From contig CAZEPV010000013.1 of NCBI GenBank assembly GCA_964514235.1, positions 1-53,476 on the forward strand: a stretch of 53,476 bases of DNA. The letters are read 5' to 3'. Source of the stretch: JAAYRQ01 sp035647235 (GTDB lineage: Bacteria; Bacillota; Syntrophomonadia; Syntrophomonadales; Syntrophomonadaceae). The position numbers and the translations under genes are program-made. Position 1 is the first letter of the stretch. Each line of letters starts with the position of its first letter. The notes beneath the pieces were generated by a model. It saw only the letters and a list, made by a program, of their open reading frames with translations. It was not told where the DNA came from and did not search any database. Of the stretch, positions 26,290 to 32,769 are shown piece after piece.

Positions 26290-27434
26290 TGGACTTTGCC
26301 TTGACAAGGGAGCAAAATGAATTAGTCTCCCAAGTACGAGAAATCTGTGAAAATAAGTTGCACCCCTATTTTATAAATCGCAAAAAAGACCAGACAGAAT
26401 TTGATTTATGGCCCATTAAATTACTGGGCGAACTTAACTTAGTCTGTCCTAATATACCCAAAGAATATGGGGGCTTGGGTCTGGATATATTTACAACCTC
26501 CTTAGTAATTGAGGAAATTGCCGCTTGTTGGCCAGGGTTGGCAGCAGTCATTGATACTAACTTACATGCAGTTCAACCTTTATTGCTAGCGGGAAGTAAA
26601 AAACAAAAAGAAAGCTACTTGCCACTTCTAACTGGTACCGATGCTAAGTTGGCATCCTTTGCTTTGACGGAAACTAGTGGGGGTTCTGATTTAAACGCTA
26701 TGCAAACCTATGTACAGAAAACGGCCCAAGGCTTTATTGTGACTGGTGGTAAAAATTATGTCCTTAATGCCCCCCAAGCCTCTTTCATATCCCTATTTGC
26801 CATGACCGATCAACATAAGAAAAAATCTTCCTTAAGATGCTTTATAATCCCCCAGGGTACTTTTGGCCTTAAAATTGAACAACATTATGATATAGCTGCA
26901 TTAGATTATGCACAACTAGCTAGCCTGGTTTTCGATGAAGCGATTTTAGATAATGAAGCTATTATCAAGGAAGATGAATTATATAGTGGTTATTTATTAT
27001 TATCCCAGACTTTTGACATAGGACGCGTTCTAGTAGGGGCTACCTCAGTAGGAATTGCTAAAGCCGCCTATGAAATAGCTAAAGAATACGCTAACGAGCG
27101 CTTTCAATTTGGTAGGCCCCTCAAAAAACACCAAGTTGTAGCCCATGACTTAGTAAATATGGCCACCAAAATACAAATGGCTCGTCTAATGACCTGGCAT
27201 GCTTGTTGGTTAATTGACCAGGGTGAAGACTATACCGTAGCTTCAGCAATGGCTAAGTATTCGGCTAGTCAAATTGCCCAAGAGGTAACCCTGATGGCTT
27301 CTGATATATTAGCTTCACGTGCTTATGATAAAGGTTCTTTTCTGGAGCAACTCTCCAGGGACGCCCGGGTTCTATCAACTATCGAAGGTACAAATAATAT
27401 CCAGAAAAATATTATTGCATCCCTGATATTATAG
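26289..27434 (+). CDS. Acyl-CoA dehydrogenase
   Basis: 381 residues from ATG 26289 (AGGAGG eight bases upstream). FAD and substrate motifs FALTETSGGSDL (~125-137) and the C-terminal IEGTNNIQKN (~364-373) with the catalytic Glu position are present, as are the dimer motif RFQFGRPLKKHQ and the N-terminal helical domain. It oxidises an acyl-CoA to the 2-enoyl-CoA. It is more divergent than standard butyryl-CoA dehydrogenases, so chain-length preference is open. No etfAB is next to it; instead a 2[4Fe-4S] ferredoxin gene follows after 12 bases. Confidence 0.92.
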   Translation: MDFALTREQNELVSQVREICENKLHPYFINRKKDQTEFDLWPIKLLGELNLVCPNIPKEYGGLGLDIFTTSLVIEEIAACWPGLAAVIDTNLHAVQPLLLAGSKKQKESYLPLLTGTDAKLASFALTETSGGSDLNAMQTYVQKTAQGFIVTGGKNYVLNAPQASFISLFAMTDQHKKKSSLRCFIIPQGTFGLKIEQHYDIAALDYAQLASLVFDEAILDNEAIIKEDELYSGYLLLSQTFDIGRVLVGATSVGIAKAAYEIAKEYANERFQFGRPLKKHQVVAHDLVNMATKIQMARLMTWHACWLIDQGEDYTVASAMAKYSASQIAQEVTLMASDILASRAYDKGSFLEQLSRDARVLSTIEGTNNIQKNIIASLIL

Positions 27435-27446
27435 GAGAGCTTAATT

Positions 27447-27623
27447 ATGTATAAAATAATCTCTGATCTATGTTCATCTTGTGGCTTGTGTGCTGATGTA
27501 TGTCCTGTTGGTGCCATAAGTGAGATAGGAATATATGAAATTGATATAGAACTATGTACAGCATGCGGACTATGTGAGGAAAGTTGTCCTACCAATGCTA
27601 TACGATTTATTGAAACAGCCTAA
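27447..27623 (+). CDS. Small 2[4Fe-4S] ferredoxin
   Basis: 58 residues. Two cluster motifs are complete: CSSCGLCADVCP (9-20) and CTACGLCEESCP (37-48). TAGGAGAG lies eight bases before the ATG. It is a low-potential one-electron carrier of the clostridial type. The position 12 bases after an acyl-CoA dehydrogenase in one operon suggests that it takes part in electron transfer linked to that oxidation, or that a related flavoprotein uses both; this is inference. Its stop is seven bases from the sigK stop on the other strand. Confidence 0.93.
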   Translation: MYKIISDLCSSCGLCADVCPVGAISEIGIYEIDIELCTACGLCEESCPTNAIRFIETA

Positions 27624-27629
27624 AAGGCA

Positions 27630-28334
27630 CTAGCTTATTCCTTCTAATGTAATCTCTTTAATCAGCTTCTTAAGGGCTTTTTTTTCAATTCTAGATACAT
27701 AGGACCTGGAAATACCCAACTTTTTGGCAATTTCCTTTTGGGTTTCTTTTAAGCCGTTAAAAAGGCCATATCTCATTTCGATTACTTGCCTTTCCCTTTT
27801 AGTCAAAATACCCATATTTTCTCTTATTTTTTCCTCCTGTAATTTGGCCTCAATTATTTCGATAATTTCATTGTCAGAAGTCAGAATGTCTATTAGGGCG
27901 ATTTCATTTCCTTCCTTATCATAACCAATCGGGTCATAGACGGACACTTCTTGTTTTATCTTTTTAGTACTTCTTAAATGCATTAAAACTTCATTTTCCA
28001 CGCAACGGGAAGCATAGGTAGCTAATCTAACCCCCTTGTCGTCTTTAAAAGTCTTTATAGCCTTAATCAGACCAATAGTGCCTATAGAAATTAGATCTTC
28101 CATATCCTCACCGCTAGTTTCATATTTTCTAACTACATGGGCAACTAAGCGCAAATTATGTTCAATCAACTTGTTCCTGGCTTCATCACTTCCCGTCTTA
28201 AGTAAATCCAAGTAATATTTTTCTTCTTCCTGTCCCAAAGGTTGTGGGAAAACTTGATTATTAAGATAGCCAAAAAGCAGGATGCTACCCTTCACGACAG
28301 CTGTTATAGCTAAAGCCCACATAAAAATGGTCAA
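27630..28334 (-). CDS. sigK: Sporulation sigma factor SigK (pro-sigma-K)
   Basis: 234 residues. An N-terminal hydrophobic pro-segment (MWALAITAVVKGSILLFGYL) precedes NQVFPQPLGQEEEKYYLDLL, the usual SigK junction. Regions 2 and 4 follow (LIEHNLRLVAHVVRKYE, EDLISIGTIGLIKAIKTF, ATYASRCVENEVLMHLRS, KETQKEIAKKLGISRSYVSR). SigK drives late mother-cell transcription after cleavage of the pro-segment. The gene is continuous, without a skin-type insertion. The start is TTG 28334, seven bases after GGGG. It marks the organism as a spore former or a recent descendant. Confidence 0.92.
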   Translation of the reverse strand: MTIFMWALAITAVVKGSILLFGYLNNQVFPQPLGQEEEKYYLDLLKTGSDEARNKLIEHNLRLVAHVVRKYETSGEDMEDLISIGTIGLIKAIKTFKDDKGVRLATYASRCVENEVLMHLRSTKKIKQEVSVYDPIGYDKEGNEIALIDILTSDNEIIEIIEAKLQEEKIRENMGILTKRERQVIEMRYGLFNGLKETQKEIAKKLGISRSYVSRIEKKALKKLIKEITLEGIS

Positions 28335-28366
28335 ACTAACACCCCCATAAAAACTCAGCGTTCTAT

Positions 28367-28393
28367 ACTATATGAAGGTCGTAGCTAAAATGT
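28367..28393 (-). promoter_or_regulatory. Possible SigE-type promoter of sigK
   Basis: On the minus strand CATATAGT (28374-28367) matches the SigE -10 pattern CATACAnT at six of seven bases, and ACATTTT (28393-28387) resembles its -35. The 12-base spacing is shorter than usual, so this is tentative. SigE-dependent sigK expression is known in Bacillus and Clostridium. Confidence 0.3.
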
Positions 28394-28477
28394 GATTTGT
28401 TTTGACATGAAAATAATGGTGGGTTAGTTGGGGTAAACCTTTAATTTGTCTAGCTAATGCTTAAGCAGATTAATTTT

Positions 28478-28517
28478 ATTCATTGCCCCCCTTTATGAAC
28501 TAAGGAGAGCAATGAAT
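28478..28517 (-). other. Hairpin behind the acyl-CoA ligase gene
   Basis: ATTCATTGC (28478-28486) and GCAATGAAT (28509-28517) are perfect 9-base arms, with an inner C-run/AAGGAG pairing, 11 bases after the ligase stop. No T-run follows on the minus strand, so it is more an RNA end or processing structure than a standard terminator. Confidence 0.45.
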
Positions 28518-28528
28518 GTCAATTTATG

Positions 28529-30187
28529 TTAATATTGTCCCCTTTTCGCCATTTCGAGGGCACGGAGTTCTTTTCTTAGTACCTTACCAGCTGTACTAAC
28601 TGGAAGTTGGTCAATAAACTCAATTATTTTAGGTACTTTATATGCAGCGAGCTGGGTTTTGCAATATTCTATTACCTCTTCTTCGGTAATTTCCTCACCT
28701 GGTTTTTTAACAATGAATGCCTTTACAGTTTCACCCCGATATGCATCGGGAACGCCGATTACACATGCCTGGGCTATTTTAGGATGGGCATAAAGAACTT
28801 CATCTATATCTCTTGGATAAATATTATAACCACTTGCAATTATCATGTCTTTTTTTCTATCAATAACATATAAATAACCATCCTCATCTACTTTGCCAAT
28901 ATCACCAGTGTATAGCCACCCCTCCCTCAAATATGAGGCCGTTTCTTCTGGCATCATATAATAGCCAGATGTCACTTGGGGTCCCTTGAATATAATTTCC
29001 CCCGCTTCTCCTGGAGATATTTCCCTAGTACCAGTTTCAACATCCACGATTTTCATGTCTGTTTCTGGAAGGGGTACTCCAACTGAGCCTACTTTAGTCA
29101 AAGCCCCCTCCCCTACTGGATTCCCAGTTGCACCCGCAGACATTTCAGTCATCCCATAAAATTCAGTAATCCGTGTACCAGTCATCTTTTCAAATTTATC
29201 CATTATATCTGCAGGTAATGGAGCAGCACCAGAAAGGCATACATCAATAGATGAAAGGTCATATTTCTCTAGATCAGGATGGTTCATTATGCCATAAAAG
29301 ATTGTAGGTATGGTAGGAATATATCTCGATTTATACTTATCAATTGCCTGCATTATGGTAAGGGCATCTGGTCTAGGTATTAAGACATTAGTCCAACCCA
29401 TATAGATGCATGTCATCATACTAGCTCCTAAGCCGTAGACATGAAAGAATGGAATAGAGCCTATTGAAATGACTTCCCCGCTATGTAAGGGCGTGAACCA
29501 AGAGGTGAAAATTTCCACCATATTAGAAAAATTCCTATGTGAAAGCATAACCCCTTTACTTATACCCGTAGTCCCCCCAGTGAACATTAACAAGCAAAGG
29601 TTTTCTATATCTAAATCAGCTTTTATATCAGTAGCAGGGTTATTTCGCATCAGATCTATCCAATCATAAACTCCATCTATTTTCTCATTTTCTTGCTTCG
29701 TCTCTTCAGTATTTATTGTCTCAGAGCAATCTGTTAGCTTAGTTACGATTATCTTTTCAACCTCGGTTTCCTTCCTTAAGTTTATTATTCTTTCAGCAAA
29801 AAAGTCTAATGTCACCACAAACTTACAAACAGAATTATTAAGCTGGGTTTTTAATTCAGGATCCGTATACAATGGATTATGCGGTACTACTACTAAGCCA
29901 AGCTTCCAAGCCCCATATGCAGCAATTACAAATTGAGGTAAATTAGGCAAAACAAGCGCTATCCGATCACCTTTCTTTGCTTCCATTTTCATTAGTGCAT
30001 GAGCAAAGCGGTTCGCCGCATTATTTAATTCGCTATAAGACATGATTGCTTCATTGAAAATCAGGGCTTTTTTTTCGGGTATTTGCTTAGCCTTTTTCTC
30101 TAGTTCTTCATGCAGAAATTCATTACCAAAATTTATGCTTGCCTTTACCCCTTTTGGGTAATGTCTGTGCCATTTTCTTTCTTCCAT
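28529..30187 (-). CDS. Acyl-CoA synthetase (AMP-forming fatty acid-CoA ligase)
   Basis: 552 residues from ATG 30187, which has GGGGGAGAGG just upstream; the frame is open further but without a ribosome site. The AMP-binding motif LMFTGGTTGISKGVMLSH, EFYGMTE, GDIGKVDEDGYLYVIDRKKD and the C-terminal catalytic Lys in STAGKVLRKELR are present. It activates a fatty acid with ATP and CoA, the first step of beta-oxidation. Its promoter region carries three inverted repeats. It lies beside the CoA-transferase gene, the other route of substrate activation. Confidence 0.92.
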   Translation of the reverse strand: MEERKWHRHYPKGVKASINFGNEFLHEELEKKAKQIPEKKALIFNEAIMSYSELNNAANRFAHALMKMEAKKGDRIALVLPNLPQFVIAAYGAWKLGLVVVPHNPLYTDPELKTQLNNSVCKFVVTLDFFAERIINLRKETEVEKIIVTKLTDCSETINTEETKQENEKIDGVYDWIDLMRNNPATDIKADLDIENLCLLMFTGGTTGISKGVMLSHRNFSNMVEIFTSWFTPLHSGEVISIGSIPFFHVYGLGASMMTCIYMGWTNVLIPRPDALTIMQAIDKYKSRYIPTIPTIFYGIMNHPDLEKYDLSSIDVCLSGAAPLPADIMDKFEKMTGTRITEFYGMTEMSAGATGNPVGEGALTKVGSVGVPLPETDMKIVDVETGTREISPGEAGEIIFKGPQVTSGYYMMPEETASYLREGWLYTGDIGKVDEDGYLYVIDRKKDMIIASGYNIYPRDIDEVLYAHPKIAQACVIGVPDAYRGETVKAFIVKKPGEEITEEEVIEYCKTQLAAYKVPKIIEFIDQLPVSTAGKVLRKELRALEMAKRGQY

Positions 30188-30286
30188 TTCCTCTCCCCCT
30201 ATTTTTTTTGTAACTACAATTACAAGTTGCCAGACTAATGAAAAAATTAACATTTGTTGTATAAGTCCGAATATATTTACTTAATC

Positions 30287-30327
30287 ACATTATATCACAT
30301 AATGTAGTTTTTATTACATTAGTAATA
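30287..30327 (-). promoter_or_regulatory. Acyl-CoA ligase promoter with two overlapping inverted repeats
   Basis: Minus strand TGATATAAT (30297-30289) is an extended -10 box about 100 bases before the ATG. ACATTAT-ATCAC-ATAATGT (30287-30305) covers it. TATTAC-ATTA-GTAATA (30312-30327) lies just upstream, where the -35 should be. The second dyad shares half-sites with that at 30419-30437. Repression by a dimeric regulator is likely (inference). Confidence 0.6.
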
Positions 30328-30418
30328 TTTATCTTTTTTACTGTTTTGCAAGCGATTAAGTCACTTCTCTTGTCATCGCGACTCAATGCTGGATCCAAAA
30401 AAATGTTTTTTAATTTAT

Positions 30419-30437
30419 TTATTACGATTCGTAATAA
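30419..30437. promoter_or_regulatory. 19-base dyad, probable TetR-type operator
   Basis: TTATTACGA-T-TCGTAATAA is a perfect 9+9 inverted repeat. Its outer half-sites equal those of the dyad at 30312-30327. It lies 46 bases before a short frame with a strong ribosome site on the plus strand. Confidence 0.6.
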
Positions 30438-30482
30438 GGGTTTTTGCTAGATGTGATATCAAAATGAAAACAGGGAGGTAAG

Positions 30483-30566
30483 ATGGTTGGCTCTAAACAA
30501 AAAACTAGTAGCCAGATAATTAATATCCAACTACTAGTTGACATCTTTTTATTTTATATCTACTGA
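30483..30566 (+). pseudogene. 27-codon frame with strong ribosome site, possible regulator remnant
   Basis: GGGAGGT lies five bases before ATG 30483. The peptide begins MVGSKQKTSSQIINI, which faintly resembles the N-terminus of TetR regulators, then ends after 27 codons at 30566. A terminator hairpin is inside it. It may be a decayed regulator gene, a leader peptide, or chance. I cannot tell these apart. Confidence 0.3.
30498..30539 (-). terminator. Terminator of the CoA-transferase gene
   Basis: AACTAGTAG/CTACTAGTT arms (30503-30511, 30531-30539) with a 19-base loop; on the minus strand a T-run (complement of 30499-30504) follows, 34 bases after the stop. On the plus strand a T-rich tail also follows after six bases, so it may act both ways. 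Confidence 0.65.
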
Positions 30567-30572
30567 TAGTAT

Positions 30573-31919
30573 TTATTCGATCTTGTTGCTGCGTACCCAA
30601 ATGTTCATTTCGTCCGCAGCTTTTACCAGTTCATCCCGCAAATCTGGATGGGCGATATCTATCAGAGCCTGGGCTCTTTGCCATGTAGACTTACCTTTAA
30701 GCTGAGCGATTCCATATTCAGTAACCACATAATGGACAATTGACCTGGGTACGGTAACTATGGCACCTGGGGTCAGGGTAGGCTTAATTCTGGAATGAAC
30801 ATTACCCTTGCTATCGGTGAAAGTAGAGCTTAGACAAATTAAACCTTTACCACCTTTAGATGAAAAAGCACCAAAAATAAAGTCTAGTTGACCACCTGTA
30901 CCTGATACGTGCCTGGTTCCAACACTTTCCGAACATACTTGGCTGTATAAATCAATTTCTATGGCATTGTTTATAGCAATAACTTTATTATTCATGGCAA
31001 TAATTCTGGGGTCATTGGTATAATTAACTGGGTATGAGGCACACATAGGGTTATTATCCAAAAATGCATATAGTTTATCAGTCCCCATAGCGAAGGTATA
31101 TGCCATTTTGTGGGTATCAATAGACTTCCTTCTTCCATTTATCCTACCTGCTCTATACATATCAACACAAGAATCGACTAGCATTTCTGTGTGAATACCT
31201 AAATCTTTTAAATCACTGTCTGCAATTTTAGCCCCTATAACATTAGGCAACCCCCCAATACCTAGCTGGAGACAAGAACCATCCTCTATCTCTTCCATTA
31301 CGTAATCTGCAATTTTATAATCGAGGTCCTGGGGTTCTATCTCGGGTAATTGCAATAGTGGTTCATTATTGCCCTCTACGACATAATCAACTTCATTAAT
31401 ATGAATATTCTCCGAATTACCACCTAAACAATTGGGTACGGAATTGTTTACTTCCACTATAACAAGCCTTGCCTTAGCTATCGCAGAAGGTGTAGTTGAA
31501 TTAGAAGTACCTAAATTGAAAAAGCCTCTAGCATCCATTGGTGCAACTTTTATAAAAACCACGGCATTTTCTAGATATTTTTTCATAATCCTAGGTCCTT
31601 GGTGGTAAGTAATCGGTATATAATTACACAAACCTTTTTTATGAAGCTCCCGAGAGACTTTACTAAAATGCCAATCCTCTAAAATGAAATGTTCCCTATT
31701 GGGATCGGCCTCAACAATTTTGGGTACTTTAGTAAAAGAAACTGACCTCACATTAACATTGTGTAACTCGTCAACCCTTTTGGCTAAAGCAGCATCGAGG
31801 GCTTCTGGGAACATAGCAAATTCGCTATACCAAACATAGTCCCCCGATTTTACGAATTGTGCTGCTTGATCTGCGGATATTAGTTTTTGTTTATATTGCC
31901 ATCTTGAAATATCACCCAT
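30573..31919 (-). CDS. Acetyl-CoA hydrolase/CoA-transferase family protein
   Basis: 448 residues from ATG 31919 (AAAGGAGT upstream). It belongs to the family of butyryl-CoA:acetate and 4-hydroxybutyrate CoA-transferases. CoA-binding and active-site segments are QLGIGGLPNVIGAKI and QVCSESVGTRHVSGTGGQLD, the Glu of CSES being the expected covalent CoA carrier. It moves CoA between acetyl-CoA and a fatty acid, which in a butyrate oxidiser activates the substrate without ATP. The exact acid is not readable from sequence. Flanked by the ligase and a divergent MarR gene. Confidence 0.9.
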   Translation of the reverse strand: MGDISRWQYKQKLISADQAAQFVKSGDYVWYSEFAMFPEALDAALAKRVDELHNVNVRSVSFTKVPKIVEADPNREHFILEDWHFSKVSRELHKKGLCNYIPITYHQGPRIMKKYLENAVVFIKVAPMDARGFFNLGTSNSTTPSAIAKARLVIVEVNNSVPNCLGGNSENIHINEVDYVVEGNNEPLLQLPEIEPQDLDYKIADYVMEEIEDGSCLQLGIGGLPNVIGAKIADSDLKDLGIHTEMLVDSCVDMYRAGRINGRRKSIDTHKMAYTFAMGTDKLYAFLDNNPMCASYPVNYTNDPRIIAMNNKVIAINNAIEIDLYSQVCSESVGTRHVSGTGGQLDFIFGAFSSKGGKGLICLSSTFTDSKGNVHSRIKPTLTPGAIVTVPRSIVHYVVTEYGIAQLKGKSTWQRAQALIDIAHPDLRDELVKAADEMNIWVRSNKIE

Positions 31920-31974
31920 AAATATCGACTCCTTTCGTAAACTACAACTAAAAACTAACACTAAAAAAAGAAAG

Positions 31975-32044
31975 ACTGACCCTATGCATATTGTACCCAG
32001 ACTCTCGGAAAAATCAAATTATACTTGTATCCCATAAGGTCAGT
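31975..32044 (-). promoter_or_regulatory. CoA-transferase promoter flanked by 12-base inverted repeats
   Basis: Minus strand TATAAT lies at 32023-32018, giving a start near 32011 and a 5' leader of ~92 bases. The arms ACTGACCCTATG (31975-31986) and CATAAGGTCAGT (32033-32044) pair with one mismatch. One arm falls at about -22 to -33 and the other at about +25 to +36, as for a repressor bound to two sites. A clear -35 box is missing. Confidence 0.5.
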
Positions 32045-32207
32045 TTTAAAAAATACTTATTATATTACCAATAGTTATATCCAATCTGCAATTCATACCC
32101 TAAAAGTTATTAGTGTTGCGTAAATTATAACCTAATAATTTTATAATTGCTAGTAAGTATTTGTTTTTTGCAATTGTCCCTTAAACCGTACACCCAGGAC
32201 ATTTAAG

Positions 32208-32237
32208 TTGACTTTTACAACTATAATGTCCATTATA
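32208..32237 (+). promoter_or_regulatory. marR promoter with overlapping palindrome
   Basis: TTGACT (32208-32213), 17 bases, CATTAT (32231-32236). The perfect dyad TATAATG-TC-CATTATA (32222-32237) covers the -10 and is of MarR operator size, suggesting autoregulation. Confidence 0.5.
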
Positions 32238-32280
32238 TATAAAGAAAGATTGTAAATAGGTGGTGGAATAGCTAGAAATT

Positions 32281-32715
32281 ATGGAAGACTTTACTAATTT
32301 CGTTTGTTATCAATTAAAAGCTACAATGAAAAAAGTGGAAAGATATATAGCCCAGGAACTAAATCTTCATGGAGTTAATCTGGCTCAATCCTTTGTTTTG
32401 TTTTCTTTGTTAGAAAATGACGGTTCTACATTATCGGAAATCGGCCTTAGGGCACAAATTGAAAATTCATCTTTAACTACCATGGTGGATAAACTTGAAA
32501 AAGAGAATTTAGTTAAAAGGCAATTATATCCACAGGATCGCAGAGTAGTAAGGGTCATTTTGACAGATAAAGGCAGGGAAACTGCCAATGAAATACTATC
32601 TGCAGGTAAAAAATTTAATGATTTCCTCATAGAAAATATGTCTATCGAAGTCGGTGATTTTCTCAGGGCATTAGGTGAAATAACAAATAGTGTTGATTCA
32701 TTACAAATGGAATAA
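32281..32715 (+). CDS. MarR-family transcriptional regulator
   Basis: 144 residues with the winged helix of MarR proteins: LAQSFVLFSLLENDGSTLSE, then LRAQIENSSLTTMVDKLEKE (recognition helix) and the wing LVKRQLYPQDRRVVRVILTD. A GGTGGTGGA ribosome site is about 13 bases before the ATG, rather far. It is divergent from the CoA-transferase gene, and MarR proteins in such places often sense CoA thioesters or aromatic acids; control of the neighbouring acyl-CoA genes is a fair guess. A strong terminator follows. Confidence 0.9.
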   Translation: MEDFTNFVCYQLKATMKKVERYIAQELNLHGVNLAQSFVLFSLLENDGSTLSEIGLRAQIENSSLTTMVDKLEKENLVKRQLYPQDRRVVRVILTDKGRETANEILSAGKKFNDFLIENMSIEVGDFLRALGEITNSVDSLQME

Positions 32716-32726
32716 TATTAACTTGG

Positions 32727-32755
32727 CTGTTGGTGGGAACCAACAGTCCTTTTTA
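32727..32755 (+). terminator. Terminator of marR
   Basis: CTGTTGGT-GGGA-ACCAACAG, an 8-bp stem with a four-base loop, then CCTTTTTATT. It lies 12 bases after the marR stop and separates it from the opposing PBP gene. Confidence 0.85.
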
Positions 32756-32769
32756 TTAATGATTATTTA

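Larger units (their letters stand above)
30188..30572 (-). other. Operator-rich gap between acyl-CoA ligase and CoA-transferase genes
   Basis: This 385-base stretch has the ligase promoter with overlapping dyads (30287-30327), a second dyad at 30419-30437, a tiny frame with a perfect ribosome site (30483-30566) and a bidirectional terminator hairpin (30498-30539). No full-length gene fits on either strand. Confidence 0.6.
31920..32280. other. 361-base divergent promoter region, CoA-transferase / marR
   Basis: No gene is seen. It holds the CoA-transferase promoter with a distant inverted repeat (31975-32044) and the marR promoter with a dyad on its -10 (32208-32237). Between them (32045-32207) the sequence is AT-rich with no obvious structure. 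Confidence 0.6.

Noticed and set aside
27630..28334. Skin-type element in sigK
   Set aside because: The frame is continuous through the usual insertion area (VENEVLMHLRS), and no recombinase gene is near.
31920..32280. tRNA or small RNA in the CoA-transferase/marR gap
   Set aside because: No cloverleaf or TTCGA-type T-loop; the structures seen are promoter dyads.
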